A DNA stretch of 64,000 nt from Pseudidiomarina insulisalsae (GCF_003987065.1 NZ_PIPY01000005.1:1-64000); one strand, 5' to 3'; counted from the first letter of the stretch, positions 1-9,313 are shown. The notes: a model not told the origin generated them from the sequence alone. Translations and numbers: made by a program.

Positions 1-82
1 TCATGGCAACAAACTTGGCTTTCTCTTGCGGAGTATAACGACGACGACGTTGTTCGCCAGTAAAAATTTCAATGCGCTCCAT
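1..82 (-). CDS. IS3-type transposase OrfA, N-terminal part (cut by window edge)
   Basis: The first 27 codons of a leftward gene are visible. They read MERIEIFTGEQRRRR followed by YTPQEKAKFV, the basic helix-turn-helix start typical of small OrfA transposase subunits of IS3 (IS2-like) elements; some IS66 accessory proteins begin similarly. The gene starts at 82 and runs off the left edge, so its integrity cannot be judged. An inverted-repeat-like terminus lies upstream at 129-155, which marks the end of the element. The call rests on N-terminal resemblance only. Confidence 0.6.
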   Translation of the reverse strand, partial: MERIEIFTGEQRRRRYTPQEKAKFVAM

Positions 83-128
83 AGACACTCCTTAAAGATA
101 GGTCTAAGCCTATCGCTTAACTAATGAA

Positions 129-155
129 TGTCCGTTTTAAATGGGGGCTATTACA
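129..155 (-). repeat. Probable terminal inverted repeat of the left IS element
   Basis: Read leftward from 155 the sequence begins TGTAATAGCCCCCATTTAAA, starting with TG as IS3-family ends do, and lies 47 bases upstream of the orfA start. It is therefore the likely outer end of the element. The other end is outside the window, so the pair cannot be compared. Confidence 0.45.
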
Positions 156-176
156 AAAAACAAGATGGAGAAATGA

Positions 177-470
177 ATGGAAGAGAAAGAGTTAAATCAG
201 TCCCAGTCAGTTGAAAATGGCATTGCTGATGGCCCTAAAGTCTTGGCGTTTCTTTTTTACTTAATTTCCATATGTACTTTGGCATATGCTTTTGTTCTGG
301 GATACCAAGACCCTAGTTATAGCACAGAGATTGTGGGCGGAGACGCATACAACTACATAATATTCACCAACCGGGCATTAATTTTTGCTACGTGTGGCGT
401 CGCATCAGCGATTATCGGTTTGGGAGGTCAGCTTGCCGGGATAATGTCGATTCTAAATAGTCAAAAATGA
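177..470 (+). CDS. Small two-helix membrane protein, unknown function
   Basis: A 97-residue protein with an acidic, hydrophilic N-terminus (about 20 residues) and two hydrophobic stretches: VLAFLFYLISICTLAYAF at about 22-39, and about 66-90, which is rich in small residues. Start chosen at the ATG with GATGGAG six bases upstream. It begins only 22 bases beyond the presumed IS end, so its transcription may be driven from the IS or it may have lost its own promoter. No family was recognised. It sits in an accessory region of IS fragments. Confidence 0.6.
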   Translation: MEEKELNQSQSVENGIADGPKVLAFLFYLISICTLAYAFVLGYQDPSYSTEIVGGDAYNYIIFTNRALIFATCGVASAIIGLGGQLAGIMSILNSQK

Positions 471-810
471 CGTTACATCAGTCTTAGTTAACTGGCTGTG
501 TGCTCGCTGACACTTATTAATTGGTCAACTATGCAAGTTTCAGAATAAAGCGGTTCTACCCCGTTTCTACGGACGGCTTACAGGGGTAGAACCCATTACA
601 CCTCTGAAAATCAGTGCCTAGGTGTAGTTTTTGCTACGCATACTCTTATATGCCGATCCGCATATCGGAAATTGCATTACTGAAGCTGGTCGCAAATTAG
701 ACACCTTCTCATTGTTTTTGTTAGAAAGTATTGCCATCTTTGCTATGTATAGATTTTAAGTTTCTGATTTTTCCATGCGAGATAAGGTTTAGGTACTTAA
801 GGACAAGAAC
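471..810. other. Intergenic stretch with an 11-bp inverted repeat
   Basis: No convincing gene is present. It holds a perfect inverted repeat, GGTTCTACCCC at 552-562 and GGGGTAGAACC at 583-593, separated by 20 bases with no T-tract after it. It also contains one copy (618-638) of a 21-bp word found again at 1936-1956 with 18 of 21 bases identical. Confidence 0.6.
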
Positions 811-1047
811 ATGATCATGACGAGCGTCAGGTTAAAATTGCTCAATTATGTGCAAAAGAAATCCCCAGAGAGGTTGCTTTGGACATTAGCTTTCGTCGCC
901 GGAGCGGCATATGGGCTGGCGTACCTTATCGATATCGCGGGTAATCTTTCAATTTCCAGCCTCGCCAAAGTGCTGAACCCTCTCGCTGGTTTTATTCTTC
1001 TTGTTGGCCTGCTGCAATACATTGTGCGTGATATCAACCGCGAGTGA
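811..1047 (+). CDS. Small membrane protein, unknown function
   Basis: A 78-residue protein with two predicted membrane helices (about 22-42, LLWTLAFVAGAAYGLAYLI, and about 55-72, LAGFILLVGLLQYIV) and a charged C-terminal VRDINRE tail. The ATG is preceded by AAGGA about eight bases upstream. The stop lies immediately beside the end of an IS3 orfB remnant on the other strand, so the gene survived next to an insertion. No family was recognised and no partner is obvious. Confidence 0.55.
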   Translation: MIMTSVRLKLLNYVQKKSPERLLWTLAFVAGAAYGLAYLIDIAGNLSISSLAKVLNPLAGFILLVGLLQYIVRDINRE

Positions 1048-1048
1048 C

Positions 1049-1480
1049 CTAAATGTTCACATGAGCTTGAGCTGGTTCAAATGAACTTGCCACTTTGATA
1101 GCGCGATACTCTCGTGGTGACATCATTTTTAATCCGCTGTGCGGATGGTAATTATTGTAATCCTCGAACCAGTCAGCCAACTGAGCCATTACCGTTGCTG
1201 CGTCTGGTCGGTCATTCATGTAGACATAATCACGTTTAAAGGTCTTTACGAACGCTTCAGCCATGCCATTACTCTGTGGGCTGCGAACCGGCGTCGTACA
1301 TACCTTAAAGCCCAGTGCTCTGGCGAACTGCCGGGTTTCATCGGCAATATAGCAACTGCCGTTATCGGTCAGCCACTCCAGCTCTCTTGGTAAGACAGAA
1401 GTATCGCCAAAGCGCTTTTCAATGCTTTCTAAGAGTACATCCTGCACCATTGTGGCGCTAATGTCTTTGGTGGTGGCAAC
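1049..1480 (-). pseudogene. IS3-family (IS2-like) transposase OrfB, C-terminal fragment
   Basis: The reverse-strand frame reads ATTKDISATMVQDVLLESIE, then LTDNGSCYIADETRQFA, RSPQSNGMAEAFVKTFKRDY and NNYHPHSGLKMMSPREY. These are the integrase-core signatures of IS2-like OrfB, including the second catalytic Asp (TDNGS) and the Glu (NGMAEAF). The N-terminal half, with the first catalytic Asp, is missing. The frame runs directly into IS66-derived sequence near 1480 with no start codon, so this is a remnant and not an active transposase. Confidence 0.85.
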
Positions 1481-1905
1481 AGTAATTCCATCTCGGCTTC
1501 AGCAATCGCGCTCAGACCGTTGGTGCTTTTGCGAAAATCAACCGGCTGTTTATATAAATTAATGGCCGAAAGCTCGACGAACATCTTCATGCCGCAAGCG
1601 ACTTCACCAGTTGAGCCAGCCAGTGCGGTTCGACATGCGGTAGCAATATCAGCTCCAGGCCCCACAGTTTAGCGTCCGAGCATCCTGGTGGCCTTACAGG
1701 ACCTGCTGCGCCTGAACAAAACCGATCGGGTGCTCTTCGAGCAATTCGCGACGCTGTTTGGTAAAGTACGCCGGGTTAAATTAACGCTCAGCGCAAAATG
1801 CTTCCTGGGTTTGGCCGCCTTGTTCAAACGCCTCAAAAAGCTCAAATCATTGTGTGTGGCTGCTATGGGTACGATTCGTAAATCGGCTCGTTGCCTGGAG
1901 CGTGG
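1480..1905 (-). pseudogene. Decayed IS66 tnpA and 5' piece of tnpB
   Basis: Reading leftward from about 1905, the frame gives FELFEAFEQGGQTQEAFCAE, an in-frame stop, FNPAYFTKQRRELLEEHP, a second stop, a shift of frame, then LPHVEPHWLAQLVKSLAA and a stop. This resembles IS66 TnpA. The last codons overlap a tnpB start (ATGAAGATGTTC) whose product MKMFVELSAINLYKQPVDFR continues to AIAEAEMEL before it is replaced by IS3 orfB sequence. At least two nonsense codons, a frameshift and the truncation make it non-functional. Confidence 0.75.
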
Positions 1906-1911
1906 TGACAA

Positions 1912-2240
1912 ATTAGGCCATCTACAATATGCTGTCTAGGTGTGGTTGTAGCTACGTTTACGAAAGAACGATCTCTGATGATGCAGGGCGTTGTTCCCGG
2001 CTTGGCGGAGTGCGTGAAAGACTTTGTATTACTCTAAACGTAGCTTTCGATTAAATATTGGTAGAGTGCTGTTGAAAATCTTTATTTCGACTGTTTTTGC
2101 ATATAATCTAAAATCCGGTAGCACACAGTTAACTCCGGATAGTCCCGGGGCCATACTTTTTCAGAGTATTAACATGTATATCGCTTAAGAAGATCATAGT
2201 GCGTTGGTTGCTAATCAAAGACTTCTAGTAAGGGTGCAAA
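1912..2240. other. Intergenic leader of the helicase cassette
   Basis: No gene is evident. The stretch holds the second copy (1936-1956) of the 21-bp word seen at 618-638 and a possible -10 box. A short dyad, ATCCGG ... CCGGAT, lies near 2113-2140. The composition changes here to the AT-rich style of the following two genes. Confidence 0.5.
2081..2107 (+). promoter_or_regulatory. Possible weak sigma-70 promoter for the helicase cassette
   Basis: A perfect TATAAT lies at 2102-2107. The best upstream partner is TTTATT at 2081-2086 with a short 15-base spacer; TTGAAA at 2072-2077 is too far away. The location, about 135 bases before the first gene of the cassette, is reasonable, but the -35 match is poor. 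Confidence 0.3.
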
Positions 2241-4373
2241 TTGATAAAAGTTATATGGGGCTCCAATAGAGATGCCCCACAAACATCGAAAATTCTAGCT
2301 GATAAAGTTGCCGGTCTAGGTGATATTGAAGGTTATTTGTATATAGGTTACCCGATAATTGGTACCCCCTCAGGAGCGATGAAATGCGACGCGCTTTTGG
2401 TGACAAAGACTCACGGCCTCGTTGCTTTTGACTTAGTCGAAGGTAGTGAACTGGGAGATTATGTTGGGCGCCAAGATGCATTGGCGACGATGCTTGAAGT
2501 CAAACTTAAGCCATTTCCAGAATTAAAAAATAGAAGGGAGCTAAAGTTTAGCGTTAATACCGTGACTTTTGCTCCCATTGCTAGAGGGCTGCCTGAAAAT
2601 AGCGACCTTGATACTCATATCGCATCGGAAGATAAACTTCTTGAAGTTTTAGACAACTTTCAATGGAATTGTGATAGCGATGTTTTTTCACATTTAATCG
2701 CAGCTATCCAGCTTGTAACAAGCCTTCGAGGAGGGGCTTCCAAGCGCCACGTCGAGAAAGAAAATTCTTTAGGAGCAAGGCTGAAAAAGCTTGAAGAGAC
2801 CATCGCTAATTTAGATCAGCACCAATCTGAAGCGGTAATTGAAAGTGTCGATGGTGTACAAAGAATAAGAGGACTGGCGGGCTCGGGAAAGACAATCGTA
2901 CTTGCATTAAAAGCATCTTATCTGCACGCACAAAACCCAGACTGGAAGATTGCTGTAACATTTAATACTCGCTCACTCAAAGAGCAGTTTAAGCAGTTAA
3001 TTAATAACTTTACAATTGAACAAACGGGTACTGAACCAGACTGGGAGCGCTTATATGTTATGAATGCTTGGGGAGCTCCAGGCATCCCAGATAATGACGG
3101 AATGTATCATAGGTTTTGTCTTGAAAACGAATGCACTTATTTCGATTATCAATCAGCGAAGTATAAGTTTGGAAACGACAGAGCGTTTGAGCGAGTCTGT
3201 GAACTTGCACTTACAGAAAGTAATGAACATCAGAGCCCAACTTTTGATGCGATTTTAGTTGATGAAGCGCAGGACTTTCCTTCTACGTTCTTGCGCTTAT
3301 GTTATGAATCCCTGAAGAAACCAAAACGCTTAGTATATGCATACGATGAGCTTCAAAATTTAAATGGAACGTCAATGGCTCCACCCGAAGACATCTTCGG
3401 AACTGATAAGGATGGTAATCCAAAAGTCACTTTAGATACTGTAGCAGAGGGAATGGGCAAGCAAGATATAATACTTGATAAGTGTTACCGAAACTCTCGA
3501 CCAGTCTTAACATCGGCGCACGCTCTGGGGTTTGGAATCTATAGAAATGAAGGGCTAATTCAGCTTTTTGACCAAGATAAGTTGTGGGAGGATGTTGGGT
3601 ACACCGTGACTGATGGAGTCCTTGCTGGAGGTGAGGAGCTTACATTGGAGAGACATGAGAGTGCAAGTCCGGCATTCCTTGAAACCCATTCAAAATTAGA
3701 CGAGTTGATTGATATAAGAGTTTTCGAAGACAAAAAGCAGATGAACTCAGCACTTGTTTCTGCTGTACGTAAAAATGTAGAAAACGATGAGTTAAGACCA
3801 CAGGACATATTGGTTATAAATCCCGATCCATTTACGACGAAAAAGAACGTTGGCCCAATAAGAGGAAGACTAGCAGAGCTTGGAATCTCATCTGAACTTG
3901 CTGGAGTCAGTACATCTCGCGATGTCTTCAAACGTGATGGAGCGATAACCTTTACTGGAATATATCGAGCAAAGGGAAACGAGGCCGGAATGGTTTATGT
4001 TATAAACGCTCAGGATTGTAACAGTGCGTATACGCCGTCTCAACTTGCTTTGGCACGGAATCGTCTTTTCACCGCGATCACAAGAAGTAAGGCATGGGTG
4101 CGAGTTTGGGGTTTTGGGCCCAAAATGGAACAGTTAAAAGAAGAATGGCTCAAACTAAAAGACAATTCGTTTCGTCTCCGCTTCCGCTACCCAACTATTG
4201 AAGAGAAATCAAAATTAAGGTTGATAAATAAAGATATTAGTAACAAAAGTAAAGAGCCCCCCCATAAATATAAAAAGATTCTGGAAGAATTGAGTGTTGC
4301 GCTAGAGCGCGGCGATGTTTCTATCGACGAAGTTCCAGAGGCTTTAGTTAAGCAAATAAAGCTGTTCGAATGA
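2241..4373 (+). CDS. SF1 (UvrD/Rep-like) helicase with N-terminal nuclease-like domain
   Basis: A 710-residue protein with clear superfamily 1 helicase motifs: Walker A GLAGSGKT at 211-218, Walker B VDEAQD at 340-345, a downstream YDELQ element, CYRNSRP, IYRAKGNEAGMVYV and the motif VI-like ARNRLFTAITRSK near the C-terminus. Residues 1-200 hold a separate domain with GYPIIG ... KCDALLVTKTHGLVAFDL, resembling the core of NERD/PD-(D/E)xK-type domains but lacking the usual E-x-K, so any nuclease activity is doubtful. Start is TTG with AAGGG upstream; the next ATG would remove much of the N-domain. The stop overlaps the next gene by ATGA. AT-rich composition and IS neighbours suggest transfer. 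A role in phage defence is inference. Confidence 0.8.
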   Translation: MIKVIWGSNRDAPQTSKILADKVAGLGDIEGYLYIGYPIIGTPSGAMKCDALLVTKTHGLVAFDLVEGSELGDYVGRQDALATMLEVKLKPFPELKNRRELKFSVNTVTFAPIARGLPENSDLDTHIASEDKLLEVLDNFQWNCDSDVFSHLIAAIQLVTSLRGGASKRHVEKENSLGARLKKLEETIANLDQHQSEAVIESVDGVQRIRGLAGSGKTIVLALKASYLHAQNPDWKIAVTFNTRSLKEQFKQLINNFTIEQTGTEPDWERLYVMNAWGAPGIPDNDGMYHRFCLENECTYFDYQSAKYKFGNDRAFERVCELALTESNEHQSPTFDAILVDEAQDFPSTFLRLCYESLKKPKRLVYAYDELQNLNGTSMAPPEDIFGTDKDGNPKVTLDTVAEGMGKQDIILDKCYRNSRPVLTSAHALGFGIYRNEGLIQLFDQDKLWEDVGYTVTDGVLAGGEELTLERHESASPAFLETHSKLDELIDIRVFEDKKQMNSALVSAVRKNVENDELRPQDILVINPDPFTTKKNVGPIRGRLAELGISSELAGVSTSRDVFKRDGAITFTGIYRAKGNEAGMVYVINAQDCNSAYTPSQLALARNRLFTAITRSKAWVRVWGFGPKMEQLKEEWLKLKDNSFRLRFRYPTIEEKSKLRLINKDISNKSKEPPHKYKKILEELSVALERGDVSIDEVPEALVKQIKLFE

Positions 4374-5032
4374 ACCTTCGGCAGGTTACGGAACAGTGTA
4401 CTACGATGATTACTAGACTTACTACTGGTAGTCTTAGTGTACAATTCAAGTTTCCGTCAGAGAAACGTAGCGGTGATCTTATTGAGTATGGGGGATTAAA
4501 AGCACTGCGAGAATCTGCAGTGATGAAGTCAATACCTTACAAGGACATCTATGATAGCCTTATTGAAAACGATGCGTTTCACGTCAAGTTGATTGATGGT
4601 TCGTTGATGAGCTTTCAATACGCTTTTTTTGCAAATAGTGGAAAGCTAGCAAAACATAGACTTTTATTTTTTCCTAGCCCGAAACTCCCAGAGTATGACA
4701 GTAATTACAAAGATTACCTCGAAAATGATTTGTATATTGACGCAATGGAGCCGTCTCTGGTCAAATTTCCAGTTAGGTTTGACTTCGATCCCAAATACCA
4801 AAAATCACCATTTCACCCAGCATCACATCTTACTCTAGGTCAATATAAAAACTGCCGCATACCTGTATCAATGCCTGTGAGCCCTAGAAAGTTTACGCTT
4901 TTCATCATTAGGAATTTTTACCATACAAACTACCGACAATATAAAAATATGTACGATAAAAAAGATAAGTTTGTTACTCCAGTGGGTACGATTACAAGTT
5001 TAGAGCGAGATATTAGCCATTTTATTTTGTGA
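4370..5032 (+). CDS. DUF2290-like protein, partner of the helicase
   Basis: A 220-residue soluble protein that begins inside the stop codon of the helicase gene (ATGA overlap), so the two are translationally coupled. The C-terminal half carries HPASHLTLGQYKNCRIPVS followed by PVSPRKFTLFIIRNFYH, which I recall as the hallmark of DUF2290 proteins; this assignment is from memory and needs a profile search. There are no membrane helices or signal peptide. As in the helicase, the sequence is AT-rich and unlike the downstream cys genes. The function is unknown; strict coupling suggests the two proteins act together. Confidence 0.6.
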   Translation: MNLRQVTEQCTTMITRLTTGSLSVQFKFPSEKRSGDLIEYGGLKALRESAVMKSIPYKDIYDSLIENDAFHVKLIDGSLMSFQYAFFANSGKLAKHRLLFFPSPKLPEYDSNYKDYLENDLYIDAMEPSLVKFPVRFDFDPKYQKSPFHPASHLTLGQYKNCRIPVSMPVSPRKFTLFIIRNFYHTNYRQYKNMYDKKDKFVTPVGTITSLERDISHFIL

Positions 5033-5103
5033 TTTCCCCCATTCGACATTTGTCTCCTGAAGGTTATTATCTCAAAAAAAACTCTAATTAACTCTGTGTC
5101 AGT

Positions 5104-6996
5104 TTAGGGGGAGTGGACATACCCCCGCTCCCGCAAATACCCAACTACAAGCTCAACCGCATCCTCCACACGCATCTCACTCATATCCACCCGCAGCTCT
5201 GGCTGCTCAGGCGGCTCATAAGGCGAGCTAATGCCGGTAAAGTTAGCAATCTCTCCCCGTCGCGCCTTGGCATACAGTCCCTTACTGTCGCGCTGCTCGC
5301 AAACCGCAAGCGGCGTATCGACAAAAATCTCCACAAACTCGCCCTCTTGCACTAACTCGCGCACATAGTCACGGTTGCTGCGCAGCGGCGAGATAAACGC
5401 CGAAAGCACAATGGTGCCGGCGTCGACAAACAGCTTGGCCACCTCGCCAATGCGGCGGATGTTCTCAATGCGATCGGCCTCGGTAAAGCCTAAGCCGCGG
5501 TTTAAGCCGTGACGAATGTTATCGCCATCAAGCAGGTAGGTATGTTTTTCTAAAGCCAGCAGGCGCTCCTCGACCGCGTTGGCAAGGGTCGACTTGCCCG
5601 CGCCCGACAAACCGGTAAACCACAAAATAACCGGCTTTTGTTGCTTAATGGCCGCGCGCTGCGCTTTGCTAACGCTCGGCTCCTGCCAGGTCACCGGGCC
5701 TTTTCGCGGGGGCGTTGCCAGCTCGTTATCCGCCAGCGGCTTTTCGATTATGCCGGCGGCGACGGTGGCGTTGGTCTGCTTATCTATCAGAATAAAAGCG
5801 CCGGTCTGACGGTTTTGCTTGTAGCTGTCAAACACCAGCGGGCGCTGCGCCTGCAAATCCACCAGGCCAATTTCATTGAGCCCCAGTTGCTGCGCCTCCT
5901 GCTCTTTTAAGGTATTCATGTCAATGCGATAACGCACCCGCTCTGGGGTGACGGTAGCGCTCTGACTGCCCATTTTCAGCAGGTAATCGCGCTCGGTTTG
6001 CAGCGCGTCTTCGTGCATCCACACCAGCTTGGCGCGCAATCGGGCGCTGGTGTAGGGCAGGGCGTCTTTCTCGACCAGCATGTCGCCGCGGCTGATATCC
6101 AGCTCGTCGTTGAGCGTCAGCGTGACCGCCTGCGGTGCCTGCGCGCTTTGCAGCTCGCCGTCGAAGGTCAGAATGCGCGAAATGCTGCTCAGCTGACCTG
6201 AGGGCAGCACGCGCACAGTGTCGCCCACCTTTACCTCGCCCGAGGCCAGACTACCGGCATAACCGCGAAAGCCTGGGCCATCACCAAAGTTCGCGCGGTT
6301 CACCCATTGCACCGGAAAGCGCATGGCATTGCTTTTCGGCCGTTGAATGGGCAGCGTCTCAAGATACTCCAGCAGGGTGCGACCGCGAAACCAGGGCGTA
6401 TTCGCACTCTTTTGCACCACGTTGTCGCCGTGCAGGGCGGCTACCGGCACAAAGTGAATGTCGGGAATGTCTAACAGCCCGGCAATTTTCAAATAGTCCT
6501 GCTGAATGTCTTTGTAGCGCGCCTGTGAAAAGCCCACCTGATCCATTTTATTGACCGCCACAATAATGTGCTTAATGCCGAGCGAGCTGACAATAAAGCT
6601 GTGGCGCTTGGTTTGCGCTTGCACGCCTTTTTCGGCGTCAATCAGAATAACGGCCAGATCAGAGGTGCTGGCGCCGGTGGCCATGTTACGGGTGTACTGC
6701 GCATGACCGGGGGTGTCGGCAATAATAAATTTGCGCTTGTCGGTGGCGAAATAGCGGTAGGCCACGTCAATGGTAATCCCTTGCTCGCGCTCGGCCTGTA
6801 AGCCGTCGAGCAGACTGGCGAAGTCGAGGTCGTCGGTAATTTGATCATCATACAAGGCCTGCGCGTCGTGCAGCAGACGGCCGATGAGGGTGCTTTTGCC
6901 GTCGTCGACATTGCCACAGGTAATAAAGCGCAGCAGCTCTTTTTGTTCGTGCTGGCGCAGGTAGTCGTCGATGCCAGGCCCGTGTGTTGTACTCAT
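5104..6996 (-). CDS. cysNC: Bifunctional sulfate adenylyltransferase subunit 1 / APS kinase
   Basis: Activates sulfate: the CysN GTPase part works with CysD to make APS, and the CysC part phosphorylates APS to PAPS. The N-terminal EF-Tu-like GTPase shows GNVDDGKST at 28-36, [17 protein letters not shown] and NKMDQ; the C-terminal APS kinase shows a second P-loop, GLSGAGKS, near residue 460, and [16 protein letters not shown]. At about 630 residues it matches a CysN-CysC fusion rather than the separate E. coli proteins. Start is the ATG at 6996, overlapping the cysD stop (TGATG), with GGAGGG inside the end of cysD; the TTG one codon upstream is less likely. Confidence 0.95.
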   Translation of the reverse strand: MSTTHGPGIDDYLRQHEQKELLRFITCGNVDDGKSTLIGRLLHDAQALYDDQITDDLDFASLLDGLQAEREQGITIDVAYRYFATDKRKFIIADTPGHAQYTRNMATGASTSDLAVILIDAEKGVQAQTKRHSFIVSSLGIKHIIVAVNKMDQVGFSQARYKDIQQDYLKIAGLLDIPDIHFVPVAALHGDNVVQKSANTPWFRGRTLLEYLETLPIQRPKSNAMRFPVQWVNRANFGDGPGFRGYAGSLASGEVKVGDTVRVLPSGQLSSISRILTFDGELQSAQAPQAVTLTLNDELDISRGDMLVEKDALPYTSARLRAKLVWMHEDALQTERDYLLKMGSQSATVTPERVRYRIDMNTLKEQEAQQLGLNEIGLVDLQAQRPLVFDSYKQNRQTGAFILIDKQTNATVAAGIIEKPLADNELATPPRKGPVTWQEPSVSKAQRAAIKQQKPVILWFTGLSGAGKSTLANAVEERLLALEKHTYLLDGDNIRHGLNRGLGFTEADRIENIRRIGEVAKLFVDAGTIVLSAFISPLRSNRDYVRELVQEGEFVEIFVDTPLAVCEQRDSKGLYAKARRGEIANFTGISSPYEPPEQPELRVDMSEMRVEDAVELVVGYLRERGYVHSP

Positions 6997-7901
6997 CAAA
7001 AGTAGCCCTCCTGCTTTTTCTTCTCCATAGAGCCGGCGCTGTCGCGGTCTATCACGCGTCCCTGACGCTCGGAGGTGGTGGCCTTGAGGGTTTCTTCAAT
7101 AATTTCAGGCAAGCTGGTGGCGCTCGACTCGATGGCGCCGGTCAGCGGATAGCAGCCTAAGGTGCGAAAGCGCACCATTTTGGTTTGTGGCTGCTCGTTT
7201 GGACGCAGCGGCATGCGCGCGTCGTCGACCATAATTAAGGTGCCGTCGCGCTCGACCACCGGGCGTGGTTTGGCAAAGTAGAGCGCGGGAATTTCAATGT
7301 TCTCGGCGTAGATGTATTGCCAGATATCCAGCTCGGTCCAGTTGCTGAGCGGAAACACGCGGATGCTTTGTTGGGGCTTAATGCGGGTGTTGTAGATGTT
7401 CCATAGCTCGGGGCGCTGGTTGCGCGGGTCCCAGCGTTGCTGGGCATCGCGAAAGCTGAAAATGCGCTCTTTGGCCCGTGACTTTTCTTCGTCACGGCGC
7501 GCGCCACCGAACACGGCGTCGAACTGATGTTTCGTTAGCGCTTGTTTCAGCGCCTGGGTCTTCATAATGTCGGTGTGTGTTGCGCTACCGTGCGTGAACG
7601 GGCCGACGTTCTGCTTGATGCCTTCCGGATTGGTGTGCGTGAGCAACTGAAAGCCGTGTTTTGCCGCCATGCGATCGCGAAAGGCGATCATTTCTTTGAA
7701 CTTCCAGGTGGTGTCGACATGCAGCAGCGGAAACGGAATTTTCGCCGGCGCGAAGGCTTTGCGCGCCAGATGCAGCATGACCGAGCTGTCTTTGCCCACT
7801 GAGTAGAGCATGACCGGCCGCGCAAACTCCGCCACCACCTCTCGCATAATGTGAATGGCTTCGGCTTCAAGCTGCTGTAAATGAGTCAGGCTGGCGGTCA
7901 T
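6996..7901 (-). CDS. cysD: Sulfate adenylyltransferase subunit 2
   Basis: The catalytic ATP-sulfurylase subunit, a PAPS-reductase-fold protein that forms APS from ATP and sulfate together with CysN. The P-loop-like [40 protein letters not shown] and the C-terminal [10 protein letters not shown] plus [12 protein letters not shown] match CysD closely. Start taken as the ATG at 7901, giving [20 protein letters not shown], which aligns with the known E. coli N-terminus; the longer TTG form from 7967 would add 22 residues with no family support. First gene of cysD-cysNC; a partial family A repeat lies in its upstream region. Confidence 0.95.
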   Translation of the reverse strand: MTASLTHLQQLEAEAIHIMREVVAEFARPVMLYSVGKDSSVMLHLARKAFAPAKIPFPLLHVDTTWKFKEMIAFRDRMAAKHGFQLLTHTNPEGIKQNVGPFTHGSATHTDIMKTQALKQALTKHQFDAVFGGARRDEEKSRAKERIFSFRDAQQRWDPRNQRPELWNIYNTRIKPQQSIRVFPLSNWTELDIWQYIYAENIEIPALYFAKPRPVVERDGTLIMVDDARMPLRPNEQPQTKMVRFRTLGCYPLTGAIESSATSLPEIIEETLKATTSERQGRVIDRDSAGSMEKKKQEGYF

Positions 7902-8024
7902 AACGTGCTGCGCTGGTTGTTGTTTTGGTTTGCCGACATCATACCCCAGCGTTGGCGTGCGCGGCAATTGTGTTGATGCCCCCGCGCCATTTTTGGCGGC
8001 GCTGCGGATGCGGGTTGTGGATTG

Positions 8025-8110
8025 TGGGGGAAGCTGTGGGGCTCACTCGGGTGGTTGGTACATACACCGAGCGGGTGGCGGGTTGGGCCCGTAGTAGAAC
8101 TACGGGCTAC
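8025..8110. repeat. Family A repeat, copy 1 (left end missing)
   Basis: Matches copies 2 and 3 over its inner part and right hairpin, which reads CCCGTAGTAGAACTACGGG followed by CTAC (stem CCCGTAGT/ACTACGGG). The left GTAG hairpin is replaced by unrelated sequence, so this copy is truncated or diverged. It lies between the divergent cysD and galE genes. Confidence 0.8.
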
Positions 8111-8204
8111 ATTGAGAATGAGGTGACGTTTAAGAAGTGCGCAATTCTAAAATTTTGTGTTAAGTTGTTGGAATGTTATTTGTTTTCAGCAGCAAGGAAC
8201 GTAA

Positions 8205-9212
8205 ATGATCTTGGTGACGGGCGGTGCAGGCTACATCGGTTCTCATACCGTTGTGGAGCTAGTTCAGGCTGGTAATGATGTGCTGGTCATCGATGATTTG
8301 TCGAACGGTTCACGCACCAGCTTAAAGCGCGTTGAGCAAATCACGCAGAAGCCGGTGAACTTTGTTCAGGGTGATAGCGGCGATAAGGCTTTGCTGCGCA
8401 AGATTTTCTCGAATCACTCAATTGACGCGGTTATTCATTTCGCCGGTTTTAAGGTGTTAAACGAAAGCGTTGATGAACCGCTTAGCTACTACCGCAATAA
8501 CTTCTGTGGCACGGTTGCCTTGTGCGAAGTGATGCAGGAATTTGGCGTGAAAAAGATGGTGTTTTCATCATCGGCAGCCGTGTATGGAACACCTAATAGC
8601 GTGCCTATTCGCGAAGACTTTCCCACCGGTGGCACTACCAATCCCTACGGCACCTCAAAATACATGGTCGAGCGTTTGCTTGCTGATATTTGCACAGCGT
8701 ACCCAGAGTGGTCAGTAACTGCCTTGCGCTATTTCAACCCCGTCGGTGCGCATGAATCGGGCCTCATTGGTGAAGACCCTAACGGTATTCCCAACAATTT
8801 GGTTCCTTATATTGCTCAGGTTGCGGTGGGTAAGCTGCAAGAGCTTAGCGTTTTTGGCAACGACTACCCAACAGCTGATGGCACCGGCGTGCGTGATTAT
8901 ATTCATGTGGTTGATCTGGCGCGTGGGCATCTGGCTGCATTGGACCATATGACCCGCGGCTTCGACGCGGTGAACCTTGGTACCGGGCAGGGCGTGTCTG
9001 TGCTTGATATGGTCAAAGCCTTCGAGGCCGCGTCTGGCCGCTCCGTTCCCTGCAAACTAGTCGACCGCCGCCCCGGCGACGTCGGCGAGTGCTACGCCGA
9101 CCCCAGCTACGCCTACGAGCGTCTAGGCTGGCGCGCCGAACTCACCCTCGACGACATGCTGCGCGACACCTGGCGCTGGCAGTCGCAAAACCCGGATGGT
9201 TATGGCTTGTAG
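8205..9212 (+). CDS. galE: UDP-glucose 4-epimerase
   Basis: A 335-residue extended short-chain dehydrogenase that interconverts UDP-glucose and UDP-galactose with bound NAD. It shows the Rossmann motif GGAGYIGS at 6-13, SSSAAVYG at 121-128, catalytic YxxxK (Y148, K152), and [11 protein letters not shown], all typical of GalE at the usual length. ATG with AAGGA seven bases upstream. The stop codon TAG is formed by the first bases of a family A repeat (GTAGCCCG), so the repeat is fused to the 3' end. It probably supplies sugars for surface polysaccharide; there is no other polysaccharide gene next to it. Confidence 0.95.
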   Translation: MILVTGGAGYIGSHTVVELVQAGNDVLVIDDLSNGSRTSLKRVEQITQKPVNFVQGDSGDKALLRKIFSNHSIDAVIHFAGFKVLNESVDEPLSYYRNNFCGTVALCEVMQEFGVKKMVFSSSAAVYGTPNSVPIREDFPTGGTTNPYGTSKYMVERLLADICTAYPEWSVTALRYFNPVGAHESGLIGEDPNGIPNNLVPYIAQVAVGKLQELSVFGNDYPTADGTGVRDYIHVVDLARGHLAALDHMTRGFDAVNLGTGQGVSVLDMVKAFEAASGRSVPCKLVDRRPGDVGECYADPSYAYERLGWRAELTLDDMLRDTWRWQSQNPDGYGL

Positions 9213-9313
9213 CCCGCAGTTCTATTGCGGGGGAAGCTATGGGGCACACTTGGGTGGTTGTAATGTACACCGAGCGTGTGGCGGGTTGGGCCCGTAGTAG
9301 AACTACGGGCTAC
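9209..9313. repeat. Family A repeat, copy 2 (full 105 bp)
   Basis: Starts GTAGCCCGCAGTTCTATTGC with hairpin stem CCCGCA/TGCGGG and ends with the hairpin CCCGTAGTAGAACTACGGG then CTAC. The two ends are imperfect inverted copies of each other, each with GTAG at its foot. This is the architecture of a pair of REP elements (BIME-like). It supplies the galE stop codon. Confidence 0.9.

Noticed and set aside
552-593. Possible integron attC site or terminator
   Set aside because: The inverted repeat lacks the attC core sequences and has no T-run; no integrase gene is present.
2241-5032. Assignment of the helicase pair to Gabija or Hachiman
   Set aside because: The partner resembles neither the OLD-family GajA nor the DUF1837 HamA, and the helicase is SF1 with a different N-domain.
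7902-7967. TTG start of cysD giving 22 extra residues
   Set aside because: The extension has no counterpart in CysD; the ATG at 7901 aligns with the known N-terminus.
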